A stretch of DNA of 64,000 bases from Bacteroidota bacterium. GTDB taxonomy: Bacteria > Bacteroidota > Bacteroidia > AKYH767-A > 2013-40CM-41-45. The stretch's first letter is position 1; each line of letters starts with the position of its first letter. The position numbers and the translations under genes were made by a program. Below the pieces are notes generated by a model. The model saw only the letters and a program-made list of their open reading frames with translations. It did not search any database and was not told where the DNA came from. The stretch is taken from positions 1 to 64,000 of the forward strand of contig JADJSV010000019.1 of NCBI GenBank assembly GCA_016711505.1, in the 5' to 3' direction. Below, piece by piece: positions 46,790 through 55,208 of this stretch.

Positions 46790-47857
46790 TTAATTCTTTT
46801 TAACATAGTCGTTGATCATTTTGTTGAATTTCTCTTCTTCCTGATGAATAAAAACTTCTATAGGAAGATAGAAAAAAGGAAGTTTCTGAATGGCAGGATC
46901 AATCTCCGGATCGCGTAAACGCATTGCATCTTTTTCAGTTGTTACTATGATCTTACTTTGATTAGCAATGTTATTAAATGTTTCAGTGATCTTCTCCAGA
47001 TCCTTAGAATCAAATTCATGATGATCCGGAAAAATTAAAGTCTCCAGCTTATCTGTATGTCTGCGCAGATATTCAATCAATCCTGAAGGATTTGCAATTC
47101 CCGTAACCATCAGAATTGTGAATCGTTTTTCCATGTAATAACTTGCGCCCATGTGCATAGGGCTCTGCTGACCGAAAACTTTATTGAACTCACCATACTT
47201 CAGGTAAGAAAAAAACACTTGTTGATTTTCAGTTGGCTTAATTATTTCAAGAATATTTTTCTTTTCTATCGGAACAAGTATCGATGGCGACTTTGAAACA
47301 ATGATTACATCCGCTCTGTTTCTCGATGAAAATTGTTCACGCAAATTTCCGGCAGGTAATAAATAATCTTCTTTGAAAATAAATTCATATTCAAGAAGCA
47401 GAATATTTAATCCCGGTTTGACAGAACGATGTTGAAAGGCATCATCCATCAATATCACTTGCGGTTTTTGAATGGAATGGATGAGGTTTTCTATAGCTTC
47501 GGTTCTTTTTTCAGCAACATTCACAGAAATTTCCGGGAACTTGGTGAAGTACTGCATTGGTTCGTCACCGATTTCCTTTGTATTGCAATTGCCTTTAGCG
47601 TGAATATAACCTTTAGTATTCCTGCCATAACCTCTGCTTATTGTAGCAACTTTATAGCTTTTTCTCAAAAGTCGGATGAGGTATTCGATATGAGGCGTCT
47701 TTCCTGTCCCACCGGTGGTCAGATTTCCGACTGCAATTATTGGCGTAGAATAGGCAGTTGATTTCAAAATGCCCTTGTCAAACATGAAATTACGCACTCT
47801 TATGATAAAACCATAGAGTGGCGAAAAGGGTAACAATAGCTTTCTCCAATTTTGCAC
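46790..47857 (-). CDS. lpxK: Tetraacyldisaccharide 4'-kinase
   Basis: A 355-residue inner-membrane kinase that phosphorylates the 4' position of the lipid A precursor (disaccharide-1-phosphate) using ATP. The P-loop GNLTTGGTGKT is at residues 44-54; the N-terminal membrane-interacting helix is LLLPFSPLYGFIIRVRNFMF; the Walker B region is ILMDDAFQHR; and IVTTEKDAMRL near the end is a family signature. The start is GTG at 47857. It is divergent from the NIF3-like gene with a 66-bp shared upstream region. Another lipid A gene (lpxH) is on the same strand 6 kb away. Confidence 0.93.
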   Translation of the reverse strand: MQNWRKLLLPFSPLYGFIIRVRNFMFDKGILKSTAYSTPIIAVGNLTTGGTGKTPHIEYLIRLLRKSYKVATISRGYGRNTKGYIHAKGNCNTKEIGDEPMQYFTKFPEISVNVAEKRTEAIENLIHSIQKPQVILMDDAFQHRSVKPGLNILLLEYEFIFKEDYLLPAGNLREQFSSRNRADVIIVSKSPSILVPIEKKNILEIIKPTENQQVFFSYLKYGEFNKVFGQQSPMHMGASYYMEKRFTILMVTGIANPSGLIEYLRRHTDKLETLIFPDHHEFDSKDLEKITETFNNIANQSKIIVTTEKDAMRLRDPEIDPAIQKLPFFYLPIEVFIHQEEEKFNKMINDYVKKN

Positions 47858-47923
47858 AGCGGCAAATTACAAAAATTCGAATGATTGCAATTTTTTGTAG
47901 TATTGAGGATTGAAATAAAAAGC

Positions 47924-49021
47924 ATGACTACAATTAAAGAAATTACCAATTACCTGGAAACCATTGCGCCATTAGCGTTTCAGGAGTCTTATGACAATTG
48001 CGGACTGATTGTTGGCGATCCGGCGATGGAAGTTACAGGGATTACAATCTGCCTGGATAGTACGGAAGAGGTAATTCTGGATGCAAAAAAGAATGGATGT
48101 AATCTGGTTATAGCGCATCATCCAATTGTTTTTTCAGGGCTTAAAAAGTTGAATGGGAAAAATTATATTGAAAGAACAGTCATTTCTGCTATAAAGAATG
48201 ACGTTGCAATTTATGCAGCCCATACCAATATGGACAATATTATGGGCGGCGTAAATCAGATGATCGCTGATAAAATTGGTTTGAAAAATGTTAAGATTCT
48301 GGCTCCAAAACAAGAAATTTTGAAGAAATTAGTTGTTTTTGTTCCGGTTGAACATGCTGAAAAACTCAGGAGATCACTCTTTGAAGCCGGTGCCGGAACG
48401 ATTGGAAATTATGATCAATGCAGTTTTAACCTCGAAGGAACCGGTACTTTTCGGCCCGGTCCGGAGGCAAGTCCTTTTGAAGGGAAAATAGGAGAAAGAT
48501 CTGATGTCACAGAAGTTCGTATAGAGGTCATTTTTGAAGCTCAAAAGGAAAAGTCAATGATATCTGCCATAAGAAGTGCACATCCTTATGAAGAAGTTGC
48601 ATTCGACATTTACGCATTAAGCAATGAATATCAAAACGTTGGAAGTGGAATCATAGGAGAACTTCCGCAAAGTATGGATGAAATGTCGTTTCTTAAACAT
48701 GTAAAAACGACTATGAAAGCAGGAATTGTAAAATATACGGCACTAACCGGAAAGGCTGTAAACAGGGTTGCAATTTGCGGCGGGTCAGGAAGCTTCTTGT
48801 TAAATGATGCGTTATACGCTGATGCTCAAGTATTTATAACGTCAGATTACAAATATCATCAGTTTTTTGATGCAGAAGGAAAAATAGTAATTGCCGACAT
48901 CGGGCATTTTGAAAGTGAACAGTACACAATGGACCTTTTTAAGTCGTTAATTCTGAAAAAATTTCTTAAATTTGCCGTCCGTTTAACGGAGGTTAAAACG
49001 AATCCGGTCAATTACCTTTAA
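47924..49021 (+). CDS. NIF3-like dinuclear metal-centre protein
   Basis: A 365-residue protein (ATG at 47924 chosen over the upstream TTG at 47885, since MTTIKEITNYLETIAP is the usual N-terminus). NIF3/YbgI proteins form hexameric toroids with two metal ions; the exact function is unsettled, with GTP cyclohydrolase-like and nucleic-acid roles suggested. Metal-binding motifs are AHHPIVFSG, AAHTNMDNI and DIGHFESEQ. A PII-like insert (HPYEEVAFDIY) occurs in the middle, as in the longer forms. It is followed by the zinc-ribbon gene, a very common pairing in Bacteroidota. Confidence 0.93.
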   Translation: MTTIKEITNYLETIAPLAFQESYDNCGLIVGDPAMEVTGITICLDSTEEVILDAKKNGCNLVIAHHPIVFSGLKKLNGKNYIERTVISAIKNDVAIYAAHTNMDNIMGGVNQMIADKIGLKNVKILAPKQEILKKLVVFVPVEHAEKLRRSLFEAGAGTIGNYDQCSFNLEGTGTFRPGPEASPFEGKIGERSDVTEVRIEVIFEAQKEKSMISAIRSAHPYEEVAFDIYALSNEYQNVGSGIIGELPQSMDEMSFLKHVKTTMKAGIVKYTALTGKAVNRVAICGGSGSFLLNDALYADAQVFITSDYKYHQFFDAEGKIVIADIGHFESEQYTMDLFKSLILKKFLKFAVRLTEVKTNPVNYL

Positions 49022-49117
49022 AAGTAGTGATTAAATTCGAATCAAAATCCGTGAAGCAGGAAAATTTTTCAGAAGATGGACTTCTGAATTTGACAAACTA
49101 AAAACAATTATCACAAC

Positions 49118-50002
49118 GTGAGCCTATCAAAAATAGCTAAAGCGAAGATCAAACAAAAAGAGCAGGTAGCATTCAAGCCTCGTAAAATTGAAAAGATCAT
49201 CGATGTAAACCGTCTTGAAAAAAAGCTGGAAGAAATTATGGCATTGGATCATAATGAATTTTCAGTTGAGGAACGTTTGAAAGCTTTGTATGTGTTACAG
49301 GAAATTGATTCCAACATCGACAAGATCCGTACTATCCGTGGTGAATTACCAATGGAGGTTGCTGACTTAGAAGATGAAATCGTTGGATTGAACACTCGTA
49401 TCTCAAACATTAACGAAGAGATTACAAATCTTACTGATCAGGTAAATAAGAAGAAACAATCTGCTAAAGATTCTAAGGAGCAGATCAAAAAATACGAAGC
49501 TCAGCAGGATAAAGTAAAAAATAACCGTGAGTTTGATTCATTGAATAAAGAGATCGAATTTCAGAATCTTGAAATTCAGTTATCAGAAAAACGTTCGAAG
49601 GAATTTGCAATTGAAGTTAGCAATAAGAATTTAATTCTAGAAGAAACTCAAAGTATCCTTAACGACCGTGAGTCAGTATTGAAGTTAAAGCAAACTGAAT
49701 TGGCGAGTATCGTTGAAGAGACAAAGAAAGAAGAAGATCAGTTAGTGAAAATTGCGGCTAAAGCGCGTACAATCATCGATGAGCGTTTACTTGCGGCCTA
49801 CACTCGTGTTCGCACAAATGCAAGAAACGGTCTGGGTGTTGTTGCTATCCAGCGTGATGCATGTGGTGGATGTTTCAACAAGATCCCGCCTCAGCGCCAA
49901 TTGGATATTCGTCAGCATAAAAAAGTGATCGTTTGCGAACATTGCGGACGTATCCTTGTTGATCCAAAGATCGCTGATGAAGAAGCAGTAGTTGCTGAAT
50001 AA
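49118..50002 (+). CDS. Coiled-coil zinc-ribbon protein (COG1579-like)
   Basis: A 294-residue soluble protein. A long coiled coil spans residues about 60-220 (IRGELPMEVADLEDEIVGL, ITNLTDQVNKKKQSAKDSKEQI). The C-terminus is a C4 zinc ribbon: CGGCFNKIPP and CEHCGRIL. The family is thought to bind nucleic acid or act as a chaperone with NIF3-like proteins, not proven. The start used is GTG at 49118, giving a basic N-terminal tail (KIAKAKIKQKEQ) as in relatives; ATG at 49238 is an alternative. A perfect terminator follows. Confidence 0.9.
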   Translation: MSLSKIAKAKIKQKEQVAFKPRKIEKIIDVNRLEKKLEEIMALDHNEFSVEERLKALYVLQEIDSNIDKIRTIRGELPMEVADLEDEIVGLNTRISNINEEITNLTDQVNKKKQSAKDSKEQIKKYEAQQDKVKNNREFDSLNKEIEFQNLEIQLSEKRSKEFAIEVSNKNLILEETQSILNDRESVLKLKQTELASIVEETKKEEDQLVKIAAKARTIIDERLLAAYTRVRTNARNGLGVVAIQRDACGGCFNKIPPQRQLDIRQHKKVIVCEHCGRILVDPKIADEEAVVAE

Positions 50003-50023
50003 TTTTCACAATAAAATACAGAA

Positions 50024-50058
50024 AAAGGATTTCATTTTAATGAAGTCCTTTTTTTTTG
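50024..50058 (+). terminator. Rho-independent terminator
   Basis: Stem AAGGATTTCA/TGAAGTCCTT with a 6-nt loop and nine or more T, 21 bp after the zinc-ribbon stop. Confidence 0.92.
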
Positions 50059-50108
50059 AGTAATGTTTTTTACTTTGTGATGAATTCCACATTCAGGAAT
50101 TGCAACGA

Positions 50109-50116
50109 TAGATTTG
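50109..50116 (+). promoter_or_regulatory. -7 box of TPR protein gene
   Basis: TAGATTTG matches the Bacteroidota -7 consensus TAnnTTTG exactly and lies 21 bp before the ATG at 50138. No convincing -33 TTTG is present at the expected spacing. Confidence 0.45.
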
Positions 50117-50137
50117 TACAATTAAATTCATTACATA

Positions 50138-51637
50138 ATGAGAGTGTGGATTATCCTGGTATTTTTAATTCTGGCATCAAAATTAAGTAGTGCTTACTAT
50201 GAATTCGACGATAATCTAAAGTCCGCATATACTTCGATCATTTCTCTTGATTTCGAAAAGTCGAATTTGCTACTTATTCAGGAGAAAAAAGAAAAACCGG
50301 GAAATGATCTGGTCGTCCTTTATTCCAATTACATCGACTTTCTGAAAGCATTTATTTCAGAGGAAGAAATATATTTTAATTCTTTCAAAAAGAGATCCGG
50401 GGAAAACCTGAAGGTACTTGAAAAAAAAGAAGAGAATCTCACATCACCTTTTCACCAGTATGCAAAAGCGGAGATCCTTATTCAACAAGCATTGGTGAAA
50501 GTAAAATTCCGTGAATACGTTTCAGCTGCTACAGATATAAGAAAAGCGTATCGCCTGATTGAAAAAAATAAGATCTCGCATCCATCATTTCTTCTGAACA
50601 GTAAACTGTCAGGATTTCTGGATGTAGTCATTGGTGCAGTCCCACGTGAGTATCATTGGCTTGTTGAGATAGCAGGAATGGAAGGTTCCGTTGCGCAAGG
50701 TACCGGTGATCTGAAATCGCTTTTCAAGGCACTGGAAAAAACAGAGTATAGTTGCTACAGAGAAGAGTTGCTTTTTTATCTGAGTAATTTATATACAACT
50801 TTTAATTCTGGTGAAGGTGACCTGATAGAATGTATGCTCTATATCAGACCTTATTCTGAAAATAGCACACTGATGCGTTTTTGTACTGCAACAATACTTA
50901 TGAAGCTTGGTCGTAATGACGATGCATATTCATTTCTCAAAGACCCTCAGAATTACATGCATGGATTTCCAATTGATTTCATGTACTACAAACTTGGCAT
51001 GAGCAAACTCCGGATGCTCGACCTTTCCGCTTCAAGAGATTTCGAGGAATTTATCAAACGTTTCAAAGGCCAGAATTATCTTAAGTCTTCATATCAGAAA
51101 CTTGCATGGATAGAATCACTGAATAATAATTCCCAGGGTTATTACAGCTATATGGCAAAGTGCAGAACGCTCGGAACAGCATTCATCGATGAAGACAAGG
51201 CAGCACAGAGTGAATCTGCTGAAGTGGAGATGGGTAACCGGATTTTATTGCGTTCAAGATTATTGTTTGATGGTGGTTACTATATTAAAGCGCAACAGGA
51301 ACTTGCCGGTGTTTCTGTCGACAGCTTTCCAAAATATAAAGATCAGTTGGAAGTTACTTACCGGCTGGCAAGAATTTATCAGAAGACAGGGCAGGAGGAG
51401 AAAGCGATCGATCTTTATCAGAAGACTATTGACAATGGGTCAGCGGCAACTTTTTATTTTGCAGCCAACAGTGCATTGATGATGGGAATTTTATATGAAG
51501 AAAGAAAAGACCTTGATAAAGCAGAAAGTTATTTTAAAAAATGTTTATCAATGGAACGTCACCAATATCAAAACAGCATTGATCAAAAAGCGCAAGCGGG
51601 GTTGGATAGGATTAAGTTACTTCGTAATCCTGAATAG
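50138..51637 (+). CDS. Periplasmic TPR-repeat protein
   Basis: A 499-residue protein with a signal peptide (LVFLILASKLSSA). The body is all helical. Tetratricopeptide-type helices are clear near the end: YRLARIYQKTGQEEKAIDLYQKTI and SALMMGILYEERKDLDKAESYFKKCL; earlier segments (LGMSKLRMLDLSASRDFEEFI) are looser. Such proteins act as scaffolds; partners cannot be inferred. The gene is single, and its 3' end meets the FadL-like gene across a heptad hairpin. The reading frame is uninterrupted. Confidence 0.8.
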   Translation: MRVWIILVFLILASKLSSAYYEFDDNLKSAYTSIISLDFEKSNLLLIQEKKEKPGNDLVVLYSNYIDFLKAFISEEEIYFNSFKKRSGENLKVLEKKEENLTSPFHQYAKAEILIQQALVKVKFREYVSAATDIRKAYRLIEKNKISHPSFLLNSKLSGFLDVVIGAVPREYHWLVEIAGMEGSVAQGTGDLKSLFKALEKTEYSCYREELLFYLSNLYTTFNSGEGDLIECMLYIRPYSENSTLMRFCTATILMKLGRNDDAYSFLKDPQNYMHGFPIDFMYYKLGMSKLRMLDLSASRDFEEFIKRFKGQNYLKSSYQKLAWIESLNNNSQGYYSYMAKCRTLGTAFIDEDKAAQSESAEVEMGNRILLRSRLLFDGGYYIKAQQELAGVSVDSFPKYKDQLEVTYRLARIYQKTGQEEKAIDLYQKTIDNGSAATFYFAANSALMMGILYEERKDLDKAESYFKKCLSMERHQYQNSIDQKAQAGLDRIKLLRNPE

Positions 51638-51646
51638 CCAGAGGGA

Positions 51647-51732
51647 TTCAAAGTTCAAGGTTCAAAGTTCAAAGTTCAAAGTTGGCTTCGTAGTATGACT
51701 ACGGAGCCAACTTTGAACTTTGAACTTTGAAC
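51647..51732. repeat. Intergenic hairpin with GTTCAAA heptad arms and shared apex
   Basis: Arms of degenerate GTTCAAA units (51647-51680) and TTTGAAC complement (51710-51732). The apex GTTGGCTTCGTAG / CTACGGAGCCAAC pairs almost perfectly. It touches the stop codon of the convergent FadL-like gene and is 10 bp after the TPR stop, so it separates two convergent transcripts. Confidence 0.85.
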
Positions 51733-53207
51733 TAAAATTTAAACCCACAAGTAATCACAAAATTATGTGTAGTCACATCATTCGTAACACCGGGTACGCT
51801 TTCTAAGGCCAGAGAATAGGGTTGAAAATATTGATTGCTTTGTGAATATAAATATCCAAGATCAAGGAAGAAGTTTTTCTCTTTCATTCCAATACCTGCA
51901 GAGTAACCGATTTTACTGTAATCACTTCCACTGAAAGTGTATGTCGACTTAATCGGTGATGTTGTATAGTTCACACCACCGCGAAAACTTAGGTTCAGAT
52001 ATTTCCATTCAGTGCCCACACGGAAAGTATGAGTCACATCGTATTTCGCCTGAACTAATTTATTTTCGTCGAAGAAACCATAATTTGTAGAATTGAAACG
52101 CGTAGAGCTATAGTCATTCATTTCATAATCGATACCAAGTATTCCCATATTTTCGAATATAAATCCGAAACTTCCGATTGCCTTAAATGGAGTTGTCATT
52201 TCATAATCGAAAGAACCATCTTCTGATTCTGCAGTATAGGTTTGTCCGTCTATGAATCTGCTGGTCATGAAATTTTTATAATCATCATGCATCGCATACC
52301 AGGTTGGAGTATGAATAGCCAGACCGAATCTGAAAAAATCTGCAGGGCGGTAGATCAAACCGAATTTAAAGTTTATGCCGGATCCTTCTGTCGTTAAGTT
52401 TTGTTTAAAGTCGTAACTTTTAAGTGAATCAATCACATTTGAATTAGTGATCTCTTCGTAAGTTGATTCTTCTGAATAACGGATAGAATTAATACCAAGT
52501 GTAGCACCTATATAAAGTTTGTTGTTGTAATTCCCGCCGAAAGTAAATACTGTTTCACCTTTCGAACCACGACCTTCCTTCGAATAACGTTGTGTCTGAC
52601 CGTACTCTGTTATTGCCGGAGAGTATTGCGTTGTTGCAGTGTCGTTATCCGGGTTAATCAGATAAGTGTAATATGCAAGATATTCATAGAAACTATTCAG
52701 TGAACTATAATCCTGACTTCCTGCTGTTTCAGCAAAGTAATCAAGCATAGAGTTATCAGGGTTTTTTCCTTCAAAATTTACTCTCGTATGAAAGTTATCC
52801 TGGCGGTTATAACCAAAGCCAAAGTTCCAGCTTTTCCAGCCTTCGCTTCCTTCATCTTTTCTTAGTTTATTAGTAAGAACCAAACCGGCATTACCGAAAT
52901 TAAAATTGAATTTATTTTCACTTGTTTGATTACCGAGAAAAGTTGATTTCGTATTGGCTGCATATATTGAAGGGGTGAAAGTAACTTCTGAACCTCTATA
53001 GATTCCTATCCCTGCTGGATTAGTCGATAGTCCTGAAAAATCTCCACCTAATGCACCGAAAGCACCTGACATCGAAGTATAACGTGCAGTTCCGGTGATA
53101 GAAGTTCCTGAATATCTGAATGCATCAGCATCAGTTTGCGCATTTGATTTAGTATGCGAAAATATAACTGCTGAAAGTATAATTATTGTCTGAAATATTT
53201 TTTTCAT
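51732..53207 (-). CDS. FadL/OmpP1-type outer-membrane transport protein
   Basis: A 491-residue outer-membrane beta-barrel with a signal peptide (VIFSHTKSNAQ). The N-terminal DADAFRYSGTSITGTARYTSMSGAFGALGGDFSGLSTNPAGIGIY block, with NPAG, is the hatch region of the FadL/TodX family that takes up hydrophobic compounds such as long-chain fatty acids. The remaining strands (FNFGFGYNRQDN, YIGATLGINSI, FGLAIHTPTWY) and terminal aromatic strand (HNFVITCGFKF) fit a 14-strand barrel. Substrate is not determinable. The stop is at a heptad hairpin. Confidence 0.85.
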   Translation of the reverse strand: MKKIFQTIIILSAVIFSHTKSNAQTDADAFRYSGTSITGTARYTSMSGAFGALGGDFSGLSTNPAGIGIYRGSEVTFTPSIYAANTKSTFLGNQTSENKFNFNFGNAGLVLTNKLRKDEGSEGWKSWNFGFGYNRQDNFHTRVNFEGKNPDNSMLDYFAETAGSQDYSSLNSFYEYLAYYTYLINPDNDTATTQYSPAITEYGQTQRYSKEGRGSKGETVFTFGGNYNNKLYIGATLGINSIRYSEESTYEEITNSNVIDSLKSYDFKQNLTTEGSGINFKFGLIYRPADFFRFGLAIHTPTWYAMHDDYKNFMTSRFIDGQTYTAESEDGSFDYEMTTPFKAIGSFGFIFENMGILGIDYEMNDYSSTRFNSTNYGFFDENKLVQAKYDVTHTFRVGTEWKYLNLSFRGGVNYTTSPIKSTYTFSGSDYSKIGYSAGIGMKEKNFFLDLGYLYSQSNQYFQPYSLALESVPGVTNDVTTHNFVITCGFKF

Positions 53208-53229
53208 AATCTGATTCTTAAGCTTGAAT

Positions 53230-53278
53230 AAAAAAAGCCCGCATGTAGTATAGTTCTCTCTCTTTTTCCATGCGGGCT
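53230..53278 (-). terminator. Terminator after the Tyr/Asn-rich lipoprotein gene
   Basis: On the minus strand AGCCCGCATG (53278-53269) pairs perfectly with CATGCGGGCT (53245-53236), followed by seven T. The loop is about 23 nt. It is 27 bp after the lipoprotein stop. Confidence 0.85.
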
Positions 53279-53304
53279 GAACACTTTGGGATTAATAAAT
53301 ATTA

Positions 53305-55098
53305 TTATCGTCTTTTATTGCCACCACTATTGTTGTTATTATTATTCCCACGTGATGGAGCAGGACTTGATGGAGCAGAATTTGAAGGTGATGAACGCTG
53401 AAAGTCATTTGATTTTTCCTGCTTGTACTGTTTAGGTTCATTACGAGGCTGGAAGATCGGTGTTCTTGACTCATTACGCGGAGTAGTGTTCATTTCCTGT
53501 TGAGGTTGTTTAATACTCTCACGTGATGGCTCCTGATTTGGCGTGAAGCTATTACGGGAATTATCTTTATTCTGGTCTGAATTGTTTTTTGGTTGAACAT
53601 AATCAGGACGAGAATTGATATTATTATTTCTTGGATCACCATTTTGATTATTATTTTGAAAGTTATTCTGACGTGGATTAGTTTCCGGACGAGAATTATT
53701 ATTCTGATTTTGCTGTATACTGTTCTGACGTGGATTAGACGGCTGAACATTATTCTGACGCGGTGTCGTTTGCTGATTGTATTGACGTGGCGGTGTAGTA
53801 TTTTTTATTTCACCATTGTTATTACGTGGAGTAGTGGGCTGCGTTCCTGGACGAACATTCTGATTTTTACTGTCGTTGTTAGCAGGCTTTTCTCCGGTAT
53901 TTGGTTTACTTAATCCACCGCGATCATTTGTGTTTTTAATGTCGTCATTCTTTGCAGGATTACTTAATGAACCACGGTCATCATTTTTTACATCACCTGA
54001 ATTTCCGGGTTTGCTTAAGCTACCTCTGTCGTCAGAATTTTGAACACCTGGTTTAGATGGTCTTGTCTGAGCCGGATTGTTATCACGTGATGGAGTAGAA
54101 GTAGCATTATCGCCTTTTCCAATTTGTGGATTACTAAGTTCGCCTCTAGGTTGTGTAGTTTTTCCGGGACGATCAAGAGAAGTTCCACGAACATCCGGTT
54201 CTTTAGTTCCAGTTCTTGGAATTTTTCCCTGAGCTACTGCAGTTTCGAATTTCTGACCTATAGAACCAACTGCACGACCGGAACCACCACGAGGCGTATT
54301 TCCACCTACAGAACCACGTGGACCATAGTAATGACTATTGTCATCAAAAGAGTTGTAATAGTATGGGTTTGTATTTCCGGCATAGTAGCCATTCCAATAG
54401 CCATCATTATAACCATTGTAGTAGCCGTTGTTATATCCATGATGATAACCTCCATATCCACCACCATACCAACCGGAATTCCAGTATGGATTATATCCGT
54501 AGTAAGAAGAATATCCATAACCGAAACCTCCGCCATAGCAGAAAGGTTGTGAGTAATAGTAAGTTGGAGCCCACCAGTTATAACCAAGATATATACTTAC
54601 GCCCCATGAATTTGGAGAATAGTCATACCAGTATGAATTTGTATAGAATGGATCGTAATATCCATAACCAACTGCGGGAGTGTAGTAACGACGGATTCGT
54701 GAAGAATATTCGTAATCGTAATAATCGTCGTAATAGTTATTGGTAACATAAGTGTTACCTTGTCCGTCAGTACTCTGTGTAGAATTCGAGTATTGATCTG
54801 AAGGAGCGCTATATTCATTCGATGAATTATAGCTATCATTAGAATTCTGATTTGAACCTTGGTTCTGATCAGTATTCTGGTTCGATTGATTATCCTGATT
54901 GTAATTACTGTTGTTGCTGCTATAATCATTAGCAGGGGCAGCAGGAGTTGCAGGATAAGTTTGCTGAGCCGGAGCCGGATTGTTTTTAGATGAATAATAA
55001 ACATCATCCTGAGCTGTAGAACCTGCCTGATAAGTTGATGTACATGCAGAAGCCGATAAGATGATGGCAATTCCGATTAGTGATTTGAGATTTTTCAT
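53305..55098 (-). CDS. Low-complexity, prion-like lipoprotein
   Basis: A 597-residue protein with a lipobox near the start (SASAC, about Cys19) that should place it in the cell envelope. Residues about 45-120 are Asn/Gln/Ser rich. Residues about 120-260 are extremely Tyr/Gly/Asn/Trp rich (GYGYSSYYGYNPYW). Residues about 260-597 are disordered and Pro/Asn/Gln/Arg rich, with repeats of RGSLSKPG, RGGLSKPN and RGELSNPQ. No catalytic domain. The composition resembles amyloid- or phase-separating proteins. Compositional bias makes weak homology unreliable. The gene is terminated by a perfect hairpin and is divergent from proS. Confidence 0.75.
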   Translation of the reverse strand: MKNLKSLIGIAIILSASACTSTYQAGSTAQDDVYYSSKNNPAPAQQTYPATPAAPANDYSSNNSNYNQDNQSNQNTDQNQGSNQNSNDSYNSSNEYSAPSDQYSNSTQSTDGQGNTYVTNNYYDDYYDYEYSSRIRRYYTPAVGYGYYDPFYTNSYWYDYSPNSWGVSIYLGYNWWAPTYYYSQPFCYGGGFGYGYSSYYGYNPYWNSGWYGGGYGGYHHGYNNGYYNGYNDGYWNGYYAGNTNPYYYNSFDDNSHYYGPRGSVGGNTPRGGSGRAVGSIGQKFETAVAQGKIPRTGTKEPDVRGTSLDRPGKTTQPRGELSNPQIGKGDNATSTPSRDNNPAQTRPSKPGVQNSDDRGSLSKPGNSGDVKNDDRGSLSNPAKNDDIKNTNDRGGLSKPNTGEKPANNDSKNQNVRPGTQPTTPRNNNGEIKNTTPPRQYNQQTTPRQNNVQPSNPRQNSIQQNQNNNSRPETNPRQNNFQNNNQNGDPRNNNINSRPDYVQPKNNSDQNKDNSRNSFTPNQEPSRESIKQPQQEMNTTPRNESRTPIFQPRNEPKQYKQEKSNDFQRSSPSNSAPSSPAPSRGNNNNNNSGGNKRR

Positions 55099-55164
55099 TT
55101 GGGGTTCCCCTTTCGCTCTTTAGACTATTATTATTAGAGTAATTTTAATGCAAATTTTAATTAT

Positions 55165-55172
55165 TACTTTTG
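55165..55172 (+). promoter_or_regulatory. -7 box of proS
   Basis: TACTTTTG fits TAnnTTTG exactly, 36 bp before the proS ATG. It is followed by TTACC, so the 12-mer ACTTTTGTTACC is shared with the osmC-like promoter at 39245. Confidence 0.5.
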
Positions 55173-55208
55173 TTACCCACGATTTACAAACACCGTACCA
55201 AAAACTAT

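Noticed and set aside
54124..54746. Plus-strand Ser/Thr/Ile- and Asn/His-rich ORFs
   Set aside because: They are shadows of the low-complexity lipoprotein gene on the minus strand.
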